Positions 1-9,686 of a DNA stretch of 64,000 nt are shown here, in pieces. Source of the DNA: an uncultured Bacteroidota bacterium (GTDB lineage Bacteria > Bacteroidota > Bacteroidia > Bacteroidales > SZUA-534). The stretch is from positions 1 to 64,000 of the forward strand of contig CAMKOM010000011.1 of NCBI GenBank assembly GCA_946414435.1, written 5' to 3'. Position numbers and translations under genes: made by a program. Every line of letters begins with the position of its first letter. The stretch's first letter is position 1. Below the pieces are notes generated by a model that was not told the origin of the DNA, searched no databases, and was given only the letters and a program-made list of their open reading frames with translations.

Positions 1-101
1 GGTAACCTATTTTAGGTAACCTATTTTAGGTAACCTATTTTAGGTAACCTATTTTAGGTAACCTATTTTGGGTTGCCTATTTTAGGTAACCTATTTTGGG
101 T
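1..101. repeat. 14-bp tandem repeat (GGTAACCTATTTTA)n, about 7 copies, running off the left edge
   Basis: Direct reading: ggtaacctatttta repeated in perfect 14-bp register, with two degenerate copies (ggtaacctattttg, ggttgcctatttta). Each unit junction holds an odd palindrome TAGGT-A-ACCTA. Confidence 0.95.
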
Positions 102-106
102 GTTTT

Positions 107-1432
107 TTAAATAATCTTTGCCAGCATTTCTGCACCACCTCTTCTCGAAAACTTTTCTTCGCCAACAGTGTTGCAAGCAATGTTTCCTGTCTTGTGGAAC
201 TCGTTGTATAAACCAGCCAGCACACTCAGCAGATGATTTTTGTCTTTTACAATAACACCCGAATGTGTGGCGTTAATCAGGTCTTCCTGTAGATGGGTGC
301 TCAATCCGGCAATTTCTTCTGTCGGGTAGTACATTTCTTTGAGTTGGCGAGCTTCACTGTCGTCGGAATAGCAGAGCAGTATCTTGCGTTTCAAGCCCAG
401 ATAATCGTATATTTTGGTTCCCATGAAAGAGTAGTAGTTGAATAACAGCATAACATTGTGTTTCGCCAACTGCTGCATCAGCAGACTATTATCCATCCGT
501 GGGATAACATGCACTTTCCCAATCAGATTCTGAAACTTGCCGGTCAGCAATGAATTCAATTCGTCGGCATTGTTTATCCCGAAGAAGTTCAATTCGAATT
601 TTGGCTTTGTGGCAGAATCGGCAAAAAGCGAAAAACAATGCAGCACGCTCTCAAGCGGGTGCCACTTGTAGATGGTGCCGACAAAGGCGAATCTCAAGCA
701 ATCGATTCCCTGACTAATTTTTGATACTGCATTTATGGCGTCGGGATTGTAGCCGTTGGGGATAATGAGGAAAGGCTTGTGCACGTTAGTTTCTATCTGC
801 TTCCGGAAGAAATCATCAACAGTAATGACACATTCTGCGTTGGCTGAAAACCGCCTTTCATAGTGTTTGTTCAATCTGCCAAACCATTTGTTTCGGTTCC
901 TGTTTTCAGTCCACGGGTCGCGGTAGTCGGCAATCCACGGAATATTGTGTTTCCGGCTCAGTGCCGACGCATATTTGAACAGCACAAACGGCTCACCGGT
1001 GGCGATTATGGCATCAACCTTGTTGTTTCTCAGATAATTTTTCGCACCACGATAAACACACGATTTCGGCCCGACAAAAAACAGGTATTGCGTGAACTCA
1101 TAGAAAGCCGTAACCGCCTTTCGTACAAGCGTAAAACGGTTTTTGCCATATTTGAGCATCAACTGGTTAGCTAGATTCGGCTTGTACGGTGTGCGGATGA
1201 TGGTGCCGCATTCGGTCTCTTCAACAAGTGTCTCGTCGGACGAGCCTGGTGCAATATAGTCGAGCTCGTTGCTATAGACATTTCCCCACTGCCGTGTGAC
1301 AACAATCGGCTCAACGCCAAATTCTTTCAGATATTTATACCACGCATACGGCCGCAAGCCACCGACTGAAACGTATGGTGGAAAATCGTAGGCCAGAATA
1401 AGCAACCGCTTCATCGTTTCACATTTTATCAC
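107..1432 (-). CDS. Glycosyltransferase (GT4-like); real start may be MKRLLILAYDF at 1414
   Basis: 441-aa ORF with N-terminal LAYDFPPYVSVGGLRPYAWYKYL and Rossmann-like C-terminal half (FAFVGTIYKWHP). Confidence 0.75.
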   Translation of the reverse strand: MIKCETMKRLLILAYDFPPYVSVGGLRPYAWYKYLKEFGVEPIVVTRQWGNVYSNELDYIAPGSSDETLVEETECGTIIRTPYKPNLANQLMLKYGKNRFTLVRKAVTAFYEFTQYLFFVGPKSCVYRGAKNYLRNNKVDAIIATGEPFVLFKYASALSRKHNIPWIADYRDPWTENRNRNKWFGRLNKHYERRFSANAECVITVDDFFRKQIETNVHKPFLIIPNGYNPDAINAVSKISQGIDCLRFAFVGTIYKWHPLESVLHCFSLFADSATKPKFELNFFGINNADELNSLLTGKFQNLIGKVHVIPRMDNSLLMQQLAKHNVMLLFNYYSFMGTKIYDYLGLKRKILLCYSDDSEARQLKEMYYPTEEIAGLSTHLQEDLINATHSGVIVKDKNHLLSVLAGLYNEFHKTGNIACNTVGEEKFSRRGGAEMLAKII

Positions 1433-2586
1433 TCAATCACATCCAAAACTTCAACATCGAAAATCAAATCGCTGTTGGCGGGAATTAATGGTGGTTGGCC
1501 TTCGTCGCCGTAGGCAAGATGGGCGGGCACAATCAGTTGAAAGCGTGAGCCGTTGCACATCAGCAGCGACGCTTCTTCCCAACCTTCGATGATGAGCCCT
1601 GCACCCACAGGGTAGCGGATGGGCTGCTCGCGTTTCACAGATGAGTCAATCAGTTTTCCGTCGGGCAGGTAGACTGAATAGTGGGCCGTTACAATGCTTC
1701 GGTTCTTAATCATCGGGCCGATGCCAGGTTCAAAAACAATGTAGCGTAGACCACTTGCAGTTGAGAGCGTGTCGCGGCCGGCGGCGTTCCATTTTTCAAC
1801 TTTTATCTCGCGCGTTATGCGCACCATCTCAATGTCGAGAGTGATGTCGGTTTTGGGTGGAATGCGATTGCCGTAGCCTTCATCGCCGAATGCCAACTTG
1901 TTGGGAATCACAAATCTGCATCGCGCGCCTTCGGCCATTGAGAGCAGGGCGGTGTCCATGCCTTCAAACGTCTCGCCAGCGCCAGCCGTGAACCGCCGCG
2001 GGTCACCAGTGTTGCGTGTCGAAGTGTAGATGGTGCCGTCGGGTAGCCAGCCTGTATAGTGCACATAAATGTTGTCGCCAGGCCGCGCAGGACCGCCGTT
2101 TCCAGGGTCGATGGTGTAGCGACGGATGCCGCCGGCAAGTTTTTGCGCTTTCAGACCTTTGGTGGGGAAGGGCGCAATGGCAGGGAAACTGTCGGCTTGA
2201 ATCATTTTAATCTCGAAATGCAGAGTTGAATTGCGCGGCACTTCGTAGGTGTCGATGTCGCCGTAGCCCAGATGCGGCGGCACAACCAGACTGATGCGGC
2301 CGCCTTCGCCAATCATCGGCAGTGCTTCTTCCCAGCCTTTAATCACCTGTCCCTGTCCCAGCCAGATGTCGATGTTGCCCGTTTCGTCGGTCGAGCCGAA
2401 GACAGTGCCGTCATCAAGGCGGCCAGTGTACTCGAGCCACACGCGCCATCCCTTCTGCGGGTGACGGTTGTTGCCAGGATTGTCAATTTTGTATTGCAAC
2501 CCCGATTTGGTTGTAATGTACTGCGCCTGTACGGTCATCGCCGAAAGGCATAGAAGTATTGGTATGACTAAAAGACTATTTTTCAT
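1429..2586 (-). CDS. FKBP-type peptidyl-prolyl isomerase with three tandem FKBP domains, signal peptide
   Basis: Three copies of the FKBP pattern (YTGRLDDGTVFGS...GWEEALPMIGEGG; YTGWLPDGTIYTS...GMDTALLSMAEGA; YSVYLPDGKLIDSS...GWEEASLLMCNGS), each with a pPxxLAYGDeG-type loop. Confidence 0.9.
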   Translation of the reverse strand: MKNSLLVIPILLCLSAMTVQAQYITTKSGLQYKIDNPGNNRHPQKGWRVWLEYTGRLDDGTVFGSTDETGNIDIWLGQGQVIKGWEEALPMIGEGGRISLVVPPHLGYGDIDTYEVPRNSTLHFEIKMIQADSFPAIAPFPTKGLKAQKLAGGIRRYTIDPGNGGPARPGDNIYVHYTGWLPDGTIYTSTRNTGDPRRFTAGAGETFEGMDTALLSMAEGARCRFVIPNKLAFGDEGYGNRIPPKTDITLDIEMVRITREIKVEKWNAAGRDTLSTASGLRYIVFEPGIGPMIKNRSIVTAHYSVYLPDGKLIDSSVKREQPIRYPVGAGLIIEGWEEASLLMCNGSRFQLIVPAHLAYGDEGQPPLIPANSDLIFDVEVLDVIE

Positions 2587-2595
2587 GCGGATAAA

Positions 2596-3432
2596 CTAAA
2601 AGTATACATCACGATTGGTGTCGATGCGTTTTTTCCAATATTTTATCAGCAGGTAGCCGAACAACATTCCGCCAAGGTGGGCAAAATGAGCCACATTGTC
2701 GTTGGCATTCGGCACAATCACGGCCATCAGTTCAATCAGGCCGTAACCCAGCACAAACCATTTAGCCTTGATTGGAATGGGCGGGAAGATGAGCATCAAC
2801 TGCACATTGGGGAACATCATTCCAAAGGCCAGAAGCACGCCAAACACTGCGCCCGAAGCGCCCACCGTGGGCACGTTGGCAAAGTTGGCAAACAGGCTGA
2901 CAGCAGTCTGTGTGGCGCTTCTAATCAGTGCCGGATTGTCGGGCGATGCCGAATATTCAATGATCAAGTCGTTCACCCATTTGGCCGGATGGTCGAGATT
3001 GCCGCGAATGAGCCGCGTAAACAACTCAGGGTCAGGTGTGTTGATGAAAGCCGTAATCTCGGTATGAAGTTCCGACAGAGTCATATAGCCTACAATGTTT
3101 TGGCACAATGCGGCACCAATACCAGTCACAAAATAATAGATCAGGAACCGTTTGCCACCCCACACTTGTTCAAGCACGCGCCCAAACATTACTAGTGCGA
3201 ACATATTGAAGAAGATGTGCGCCACGTTGCCGTGCATGAACATATAGGTGACCATCTGAATCGGATTGAAATAATCTGATTGGAAGTTGTGCAATGCCAA
3301 CCAGTTACCTAAATCGATGCCCATCTTTCTAGAAATAATTTGGTCGGCAGCAAAAACCACAATGTTTGCTATCAGCAGGTTTTTGATTATGGGTGGCAAA
3401 TTGCCGAATAGCGGTGTTCTATATCCTTGCAT
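2596..3432 (-). CDS. Rhomboid family intramembrane serine protease
   Basis: GASGAVFG catalytic Ser motif, HFAHLGGMLFGYLL catalytic His helix, MFMHGNVAHIFFNM helix. Confidence 0.93.
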   Translation of the reverse strand: MQGYRTPLFGNLPPIIKNLLIANIVVFAADQIISRKMGIDLGNWLALHNFQSDYFNPIQMVTYMFMHGNVAHIFFNMFALVMFGRVLEQVWGGKRFLIYYFVTGIGAALCQNIVGYMTLSELHTEITAFINTPDPELFTRLIRGNLDHPAKWVNDLIIEYSASPDNPALIRSATQTAVSLFANFANVPTVGASGAVFGVLLAFGMMFPNVQLMLIFPPIPIKAKWFVLGYGLIELMAVIVPNANDNVAHFAHLGGMLFGYLLIKYWKKRIDTNRDVYF

Positions 3433-3438
3433 ATCAGT

Positions 3439-5277
3439 CTATTTGAATAATTTGTCGATGTCATCGGTGCCGATGATTGCCACAACCGGCCGCCCCGAAG
3501 GTGACAGATTAGGCATTTTGCAGGCAAACAGCTGTGCGTTCAGGTCGGCCATTTCGTCCTGCGATAGTTGCCGTCCGTATCCGATGGCCATCTGCGAAGC
3601 CAGCGACGCCGCAATGCTCTCAGTCATCGAGTCCTTCATGGCAATGTATTCTTCGCCAGTCAGCATCAGCATTGAGTTCACCCAGTCTTTCAGGTCTTTT
3701 TCGGGGAACGAAGCCGGAACCGCTGACACAGAAAAACTATTGCCGCCCAACTCGTTGATTTCAAAGCCCAGTTTCTCAAGTTCAGGAATCATCTGGCGGA
3801 ATAGGTCGGTGTCCTTCAGGTTCAGGTCGAGCCGCTCGGGGTATAGAAGACGTTGCGACACGCCTTTGTCGGTTATGCGCTGCTGCATTTTCTCGAATAG
3901 AATGCGTTCGTGGGCGCGCTGTTGGTCAATCACCATCAATCCCGATTTGACGCTCGTCAGGATGTATTTTCCTTTGAGTTGGAAGAACCGGTCGGTTGTA
4001 ACCATTGCGCTGTCGTCAATCGGCAGTTGCTGCTGCACGGGTTCCGGCTCGTTTTCTATGTTTGGGACAGTCCCGCCACTCTCGAACGCACCGTAGAGTT
4101 TCTGCCAGTTGGTGTTGTCTGACATCCGGCTGCGGAATGTGGCTTGTGTGCTCACACCCTTGCCATTGCTGTTTTCGAATGGGTTGTAGCCAGCATTATA
4201 ATGGATTTGTGGCGGTATCACCTCATCGTTTTTGTTGAAAGTCGGAATTTCAAGCCGGTTCTCAATGTCAAAATCGATGGACGGTCCCACGCTGAACTTG
4301 CCCAGTGCCTCTTTCACGGTTGCGTTTATTATTGGCCAAATCGATTGTTCGTTTTCGAATTTAATTTCGGTTTTTGTAGGGTGGATGTTTATGTCGATGC
4401 TCGATGGGTCAACATCAATGTAGATGAAAAACGTAGGGTTTTTGCCTGTCGGCAGTAGATTGTCATACGCTTTCTGTACCGCTCTGCCGAAACTGCCATG
4501 CTTCATAAATCTGTTATTTACAAAGAAATATTGATCGGCATTTGTTTTTGCGCACTGCGGGGTGCCTACGTAGCCTTTGATTCGTGCCACCGACGATTCC
4601 GACTCAATTGGTAGCAGACATTTGCTCATCGATTTGCCAGCTACGCCCAAAATGCGGTTCATGGTGTTGCCCAAAGGTAGATTGAGCATCACTACTCCGT
4701 TGTGTGTCAGCGACATCTCAATGTCGGGATGAGCCAGCGCTACGCGGTAGAACTCTTCGGTAACATGCATCATCTCGGTGCTGTCCGATTTTAGAAACTT
4801 GCGGCGCGCCGGAACATTGTAGAACAGATTTTTAACCATTATGTTTGTGCCGTTGGGGCACGATGTGGGTTCTTGCGCCTCAACTTCCGACCCTGACATT
4901 TTAATATAAGTACCCAGTTCGTCGCCATATTTGCGGGTGCGCATCTCAACGGTGGCAATGGCCACAATCGAAGCCATGGCCTCGCCGCGGAAGCCCATCG
5001 TCTGAATATCAAACAAATCCGATGCCTGTTGAATTTTCGATGTGGCGTGCCGCTCGAAGCACATCCGCGCGTCGGTGGCTGACATTCCGCAGCCGTTGTC
5101 GATGACTTGTATTAGCGTCTTGCCGCCGTCTTTCACAATCACCTGGATTTTTGTGGCGCCCGCATCCACCGAGTTCTCAACCAGTTCCTTAATCACCGAA
5201 GCGGGACGTTGCACAACTTCGCCAGCCGCAATTTGGTTGGCCACATGGTCGGGCAGAAGATTGATGATGTCGGCCAT
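3439..5277 (-). CDS. mutL: DNA mismatch repair protein MutL
   Basis: IAAGEVVQRPASVIKELVENSVDAGAT, DNGCGM, RHATSKI, GFRGEAMASI GHKL ATPase motifs; C-terminal GRPVVAIIGTDDIDKLFK. Confidence 0.97.
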   Translation of the reverse strand: MADIINLLPDHVANQIAAGEVVQRPASVIKELVENSVDAGATKIQVIVKDGGKTLIQVIDNGCGMSATDARMCFERHATSKIQQASDLFDIQTMGFRGEAMASIVAIATVEMRTRKYGDELGTYIKMSGSEVEAQEPTSCPNGTNIMVKNLFYNVPARRKFLKSDSTEMMHVTEEFYRVALAHPDIEMSLTHNGVVMLNLPLGNTMNRILGVAGKSMSKCLLPIESESSVARIKGYVGTPQCAKTNADQYFFVNNRFMKHGSFGRAVQKAYDNLLPTGKNPTFFIYIDVDPSSIDINIHPTKTEIKFENEQSIWPIINATVKEALGKFSVGPSIDFDIENRLEIPTFNKNDEVIPPQIHYNAGYNPFENSNGKGVSTQATFRSRMSDNTNWQKLYGAFESGGTVPNIENEPEPVQQQLPIDDSAMVTTDRFFQLKGKYILTSVKSGLMVIDQQRAHERILFEKMQQRITDKGVSQRLLYPERLDLNLKDTDLFRQMIPELEKLGFEINELGGNSFSVSAVPASFPEKDLKDWVNSMLMLTGEEYIAMKDSMTESIAASLASQMAIGYGRQLSQDEMADLNAQLFACKMPNLSPSGRPVVAIIGTDDIDKLFK

Positions 5278-5280
5278 AGA

Positions 5281-5568
5281 TTATCTGAGAAAACGTTGTT
5301 GCAGAAAGAAATACACAGCCGCAAGCGCAAGGAAAATAATCAAGACACGCTTGCTCGATTTTTGCCGCTGCTTGCGGGCAAAATGAATGAAGTTTGGCGC
5401 CTCGTCGGGCTGCTCGCCGTTTTCGTATCTCACCTCACGCTCAATGCGTTGCTGACGCTCGCGCCGTTTCTCGTCTTGCTCGTTGTAGAACATTGGCTTG
5501 TAATCGAACCGACGCGTACCGGGTAAACTGAAGAATGCCATTTTCAATCTGTTTTTTGCAAAATACAA
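5281..5568 (-). CDS. Small conserved hypothetical protein with a C-terminal TM segment (start possibly MAFFSLPG, 5541)
   Basis: ORF immediately downstream of mutL on the same strand; basic linker then VLIIFLALAAVYFFL. Confidence 0.6.
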   Translation of the reverse strand: MYFAKNRLKMAFFSLPGTRRFDYKPMFYNEQDEKRRERQQRIEREVRYENGEQPDEAPNFIHFARKQRQKSSKRVLIIFLALAAVYFFLQQRFLR

Positions 5569-5860
5569 AAGTATTATTTTTTGTGGAATCAGCTAATCGA
5601 TGAATCGGTGTCGAGAAGATGCGTATCGTCTCTACATCATAATCATAACGTAATTTATCATCCAGAATTAAAATCTATTTTGCCTTATATATAGAGTCTG
5701 TTTATTCGAATTTTGTTCATTTGTCTGTGTAACAATAATGTATCGTGTAAAACTGTTTGTTGGCTGTTTTTTTTACAGCTATCGTTTTTTATTAAGAAAA
5801 ATGTAGTATGTTTGCACCGCTAAAAATCAAAGCGATTTAAGCACTGTTCATTAACATTTT

Positions 5861-5932
5861 GGTCGGTTCATCTAAGGGTTAGGATTCAAGATTTTCATTC
5901 TTGCCATAGGGGTTCGAATCCCCTACCGACTA
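5861..5932 (+). tRNA. tRNA-Glu (UUC)
   Basis: GGTCGGTTCATCTAAGGGTTAGGATTCAAGATTTTCATTCTTGCCATAGGGGTTCGAATCCCCTACCGACTA; anticodon stem CAAGA/TCTTG with loop TTTTCAT (anticodon TTC); T arm GGGGTTCGAATCCCC. Confidence 0.95.
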
Positions 5933-5960
5933 CAGGATTTTTAAAAATATTTATAGCATT

Positions 5961-6215
5961 ATGGCAAATCATAAGTCATCAGAGAAAAGAATTCGTCAGA
6001 CCGAAACTCGCAACGAGCACAATAGGTACTATGCCAAAACAGCCCGCAACGCTGTCCGCGATTTGCGCGCCACAACTGTAAAGGCCGATGCAGAAGCAAT
6101 GCTTCCGAAAGTAAATGCTATGCTCGACAAACTTGCAAAGAACAACATCATTCACAAGAACAAAGCTTCTAACTTGAAATCAAGCTTGGCTTTGCACGTG
6201 AACGCATTGGCATAA
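5961..6215 (+). CDS. rpsT: 30S ribosomal protein S20
   Basis: [36 protein letters not shown]...[28 protein letters not shown]. Confidence 0.97.
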   Translation: MANHKSSEKRIRQTETRNEHNRYYAKTARNAVRDLRATTVKADAEAMLPKVNAMLDKLAKNNIIHKNKASNLKSSLALHVNALA

Positions 6216-6236
6216 TTACTTATTAAACCACATAAC

Positions 6237-6267
6237 AAGCCCATCGTTGAAAAGCGGTGGGCTTTTT
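6237..6267 (+). terminator. Rho-independent terminator after rpsT
   Basis: AAGCCCATCG-ttgaaaag-CGGTGGGCTT followed by TTT. Confidence 0.85.
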
Positions 6268-6276
6268 GTATTTTTG
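6247..6276 (+). promoter_or_regulatory. Bacteroidetes-type promoter (TTG-N19-TATTTTTG) overlapping the rpsT terminator
   Basis: TTG at 6247-6249, 19-bp spacer, TATTTTTG at 6269-6276; downstream ORF starts at 6295. Confidence 0.55.
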
Positions 6277-6294
6277 CGACATCAAACGTAAAAA

Positions 6295-6774
6295 ATGAAA
6301 ACGAATATCTTCCAACCAGCAAAAATCATCGCAGTGATGATGTTTGCAGTTTGCATTTCGCTTTCGGGTTGCCGCTCGTCGCAAAAGACGGCGCCGCCCC
6401 GACCTGTTGCCGAAACCAACAAGGACAATACGACCAAAAAACCGCGCAAAGTGGCCAAGGTCGAAGATTTCGACAAGTTCTACAACCGCTTTCACGCCGA
6501 CAGCGCTTTCCAAATGTCACGCATCAAATTTCCATTGAAAGGGGCCAGCACAAACCTTGACAAATCAACACCGTGGACGCCGCAAAATTGGCAGATGCTT
6601 CGCACCCGCATCTACGATGTCGACAAGAATCAGTACAAGGTGAAATACTCAAAAACCGAAACGTCGTTCACGCAGAAAGTGTGGGTTGACGGGGGCGGAT
6701 TCAGCAACGAGTGCCGTTTCGAACTCATTGACGGGAAATGGTTTTTGGTGTATATGAATGACGAGAATATGTGA
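6295..6774 (+). CDS. Small lipoprotein, unknown function
   Basis: Signal peptide with lipobox ISLSGC; 159 aa. Confidence 0.75.
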   Translation: MKTNIFQPAKIIAVMMFAVCISLSGCRSSQKTAPPRPVAETNKDNTTKKPRKVAKVEDFDKFYNRFHADSAFQMSRIKFPLKGASTNLDKSTPWTPQNWQMLRTRIYDVDKNQYKVKYSKTETSFTQKVWVDGGGFSNECRFELIDGKWFLVYMNDENM

Positions 6775-6789
6775 TTGATATATTATTGC

Positions 6790-6827
6790 AAACAAAAACG
6801 GCAACCATTTGGCTGCCGTTTTTGTTT
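6790..6827. terminator. Bidirectional Rho-independent terminator between convergent genes
   Basis: AAACAAAAACGGCA-accatttggc-TGCCGTTTTTGTTT: perfect 14-bp stem with A and T tracts on both sides. Confidence 0.9.
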
Positions 6828-6847
6828 GTTGTTATCTAAATACCGAA

Positions 6848-7996
6848 TCACTTCGAAAAATACCCCTTAACCAGCGTGCGCAGATTGTAGGTTGAAGCCA
6901 TTGCTTCGCCGTAAGCGCCGGCGGTGCGGATGGCAAGCAGGTCGCCGCGGTGGCAGCCGGCCAGGTCGATAGACTTGGCAAAGCAGTCCGACGACTCGCA
7001 GATTGGTCCCACAACATCGTACTTTTCTTCGGGCTCGGTGCTGCTGATGTTCTCAATCTTGTGCACGGCTTGATATAGAGCCGGGCGGATGAGTTCAGTA
7101 AAGCCCGCGTCAACAATGGCGAACTTCTTGTTTGTGCCGTTTTTGACGTATAACACTTTGGTTATCAGGCTGCCGCATTGTGCAACAATGGCGCGGCCCA
7201 ACTCAAAGTGCAGTTGTTGTTTCGGACGCAGTTTCAGCGACTCTGCAAACACCTTGAAATACTCTTCAAACGTTGGAATCGGCTGTTTGTCAGGCTGTTC
7301 GTAGTTCACGCCAAGACCGCCGCCCACGTTGATGTGGTCAACAATGATTTTGCGTGCGTAGAACCATTCCTGAATCTCGTTCACACGAGTGCAGAGATTG
7401 CGAAAATCTTGCATATCAAGAATTTGCGAGCCAATATGGAAGTGCAGACCGATGAGTTCAACGTTCTTTGTACGTTCCAGCACCTTCAGCACGTCGTCCA
7501 AAGCCCACGTGTTGATGCCGAACTTGTTCTCTTCCAAGCCGGTAGTTATATAGTGATGCGTCGAAGCGTGCACGTTGGGGTTGATGCGCAGCGCAATGTG
7601 CGCCCGCCTGCCCATTTGGCCGGCAATCTCGTCAATCACTTCAATTTCGGGAATCGACTCGCAGTTGAAGCAGAAAATATTGTTTTCCAAGCCGATGCGA
7701 ATCTCTTCGTCGCTCTTGCCAACACCTGCAAACGCAATTTTCTCGGGTGCGATGCCAGCGGCTATGCTTTGCAGAATCTCGTTTCCGCTCACGCAGTCGG
7801 TGCCTAGCCCAGCGGCGTTCACGCGGCGCAGAATCTCAAGGTTGCCGTTGGCTTTCACGGCGTAGTGCACGTGGTAGCCGTGGCGGTCGGCCAGCGATTT
7901 CACGGTCTGCAGCGTTTGGTCGAGCAGTTGCGAGTCGTACCAGTAGAACGGCGTTTTCAGCCCTTCGAATTGTTTCAAATCGAAATTCATAGACAC
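6848..7996 (-). CDS. lysA: Diaminopimelate decarboxylase (likely ATG at 7990)
   Basis: YAVKANGNLEILR (PLP-Lys), IGLHFHIGSQI, HINVGGGLGV, ELGRAIVA, GPICESSDCFA motifs. Confidence 0.96.
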   Translation of the reverse strand: MSMNFDLKQFEGLKTPFYWYDSQLLDQTLQTVKSLADRHGYHVHYAVKANGNLEILRRVNAAGLGTDCVSGNEILQSIAAGIAPEKIAFAGVGKSDEEIRIGLENNIFCFNCESIPEIEVIDEIAGQMGRRAHIALRINPNVHASTHHYITTGLEENKFGINTWALDDVLKVLERTKNVELIGLHFHIGSQILDMQDFRNLCTRVNEIQEWFYARKIIVDHINVGGGLGVNYEQPDKQPIPTFEEYFKVFAESLKLRPKQQLHFELGRAIVAQCGSLITKVLYVKNGTNKKFAIVDAGFTELIRPALYQAVHKIENISSTEPEEKYDVVGPICESSDCFAKSIDLAGCHRGDLLAIRTAGAYGEAMASTYNLRTLVKGYFSK

Positions 7997-9423
7997 TATT
8001 TTTCGTCGGTGAAAATGCTATGGCTCAAGCAGTTGAGCGCCTGACTCTTGTATTCCGACTTCACCAGAACCGACACGTTGAAGTTGCTGCCGCCGTACGA
8101 AATCATACGGATTGGAATGTCGTTCAAAGCCGACAGAATGGTGCCGCCAAATCCCTTCGAATTAGAGTGCAAATCGCCCACAACACAAATGATTACATAA
8201 TCGCCTTCGGCTTCAACCGTGCCGTATTTGTGCAGTTCGTTCACAATCGGCTCAAGGTTTTTGGTGTTGTCGATGGTGACCGAAACGCCCACTTCCGACG
8301 TGGTAATCATATCGATAGATGTCTCGTAAGTCTCAAAAATCTCGAACACCTTGCGCAGGAACCCGTGCGCCATAAGCATACGGTCGCTCTTGATTTTGAT
8401 GGCGGTGATGCCGTCTTTGGCAGCGATGGCGCGGATTGGCACTTTTGGCACGTCTTTCTTGATGATTGTGCCTTGTGCCGACGGTTCCATTGTGTTTTTG
8501 ATGCGCACAGGAATGTTGGCCAGTTTGGCGGGCATTACGCAGGTCGGGTGCAGGATTTTCGCACCGAAATAGGCCAGTTCGGCCGCTTCGTCGAACGACA
8601 ACTCGGGAATCGAGTGTGTGTGCTCAACAATGCGCGGGTCGTTGGTGTGCATACCGTCGATGTCGGTCCAGATGATGATTTCTTCAGCATTCACAGCCGC
8701 GCCGATAATCGAAGCCGAATAGTCGCTGCCGCCGCGTTGCAGGTTGTCGATGTTACCCATTGCGTTGCGGCAGATAAATCCTTGTGTGATAATCAGATAA
8801 TAGTCACCGCACTGCTTCAGTTCGCGTTGCAGATTCTCGCGGATGTAGTAGTCGTCAGGCTCGCCGCTCTTGTCGATTCGCATAAAGTTCAACGCCGAAA
8901 TCAGATGCGACTGACGGCCAGTCTCTTGCAAGTGGTAATTCATTAAGGCTGTGGAAATTAACTCGCCTTGTGCAAGAATTTCCTTCTCTTCGAACATTGT
9001 GAACATATCGCGGGCGAACGAGCGGATATGGCTGAAGTGGCTGTTTATCAGTTCGATGCCTAACTCTTTGTATTTCTGCGTTGTAAACAGTTCGTCAACC
9101 ACACCGAAATATTTCTGTTCCAGTTGGCTGATTTTCTCGTTTGCGCCGTCGAAGTTCTTCTTATACAGATAGTTGGCAATCTCAACCAAAGCGTTTGTCG
9201 TTCCCGACATTGCCGACAGCACAACAATTTTCGGTTTCCCGTCGTCAATCAGGCGGGCCACTTCTCTGATGCGTTCAGGCGAACCTACTGAAGTTCCGCC
9301 AAATTTCATTACTTGCACGATACTTTCGTTTTTAAGGTTATCAAATAAAAAAGCCGGGCGACTGTAGTCCCCAACTTTCACTCTTTCAATCTGATAAATC
9401 GCGTCTAGCACTCTGTGCGCCAA
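7996..9423 (-). CDS. lysC: Aspartate kinase with ACT domains (core begins VMKFGGTSVGSPERI near 9309)
   Basis: MKFGGTSVGSPERIREVA, TQGFICRNAMGNIDNLQRGGSDYSASIIGAAVNAEEIIIWTDIDGM, AYFGAKILHPTCVMPA. Confidence 0.95.
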   Translation of the reverse strand: MAHRVLDAIYQIERVKVGDYSRPAFLFDNLKNESIVQVMKFGGTSVGSPERIREVARLIDDGKPKIVVLSAMSGTTNALVEIANYLYKKNFDGANEKISQLEQKYFGVVDELFTTQKYKELGIELINSHFSHIRSFARDMFTMFEEKEILAQGELISTALMNYHLQETGRQSHLISALNFMRIDKSGEPDDYYIRENLQRELKQCGDYYLIITQGFICRNAMGNIDNLQRGGSDYSASIIGAAVNAEEIIIWTDIDGMHTNDPRIVEHTHSIPELSFDEAAELAYFGAKILHPTCVMPAKLANIPVRIKNTMEPSAQGTIIKKDVPKVPIRAIAAKDGITAIKIKSDRMLMAHGFLRKVFEIFETYETSIDMITTSEVGVSVTIDNTKNLEPIVNELHKYGTVEAEGDYVIICVVGDLHSNSKGFGGTILSALNDIPIRMISYGGSNFNVSVLVKSEYKSQALNCLSHSIFTDEK

Positions 9424-9640
9424 CGATTTTCAGTGGTTGCAAAGATACGGCTTTTGCTATTATATAAGGTGTGCCGGCGGATTTTACGAATTTCACTTAT
9501 TGAGTCATTGATTGAAGGACATAAGAATTGAAGCACCGATAGTTACCGCGGTGGACGAAAATACTGATACTAACTGAATTCGCGGCCATTGTCAGGCTGA
9601 ATGTGGCCTTTTAGATTTGTTTAAATTGTAGCATAAAAAA

Positions 9641-9665
9641 ACAGGAACGGTTTACCCATTCCTGT
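9641..9665 (-). terminator. Rho-independent terminator for the carboxylesterase gene
   Basis: Minus strand: ACAGGAA-tgggtaaaccg-TTCCTGT followed by TTTTTT. Confidence 0.8.
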
Positions 9666-9686
9666 CTCTTTGTATTTTGTTGTGTT

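Noticed and set aside
1-101. Tandem array as a CRISPR
   Set aside because: 14-bp units are contiguous with no spacers; no cas genes in the window.
3287-4096. 269-aa plus-strand ORF across the rhomboid/mutL region
   Set aside because: Ser/Arg-rich antisense translation without motifs, overlaps two real genes.
8020-8946. 308-aa plus-strand ORF antisense to lysC
   Set aside because: Low-complexity antisense translation; lysC motifs are unambiguous.
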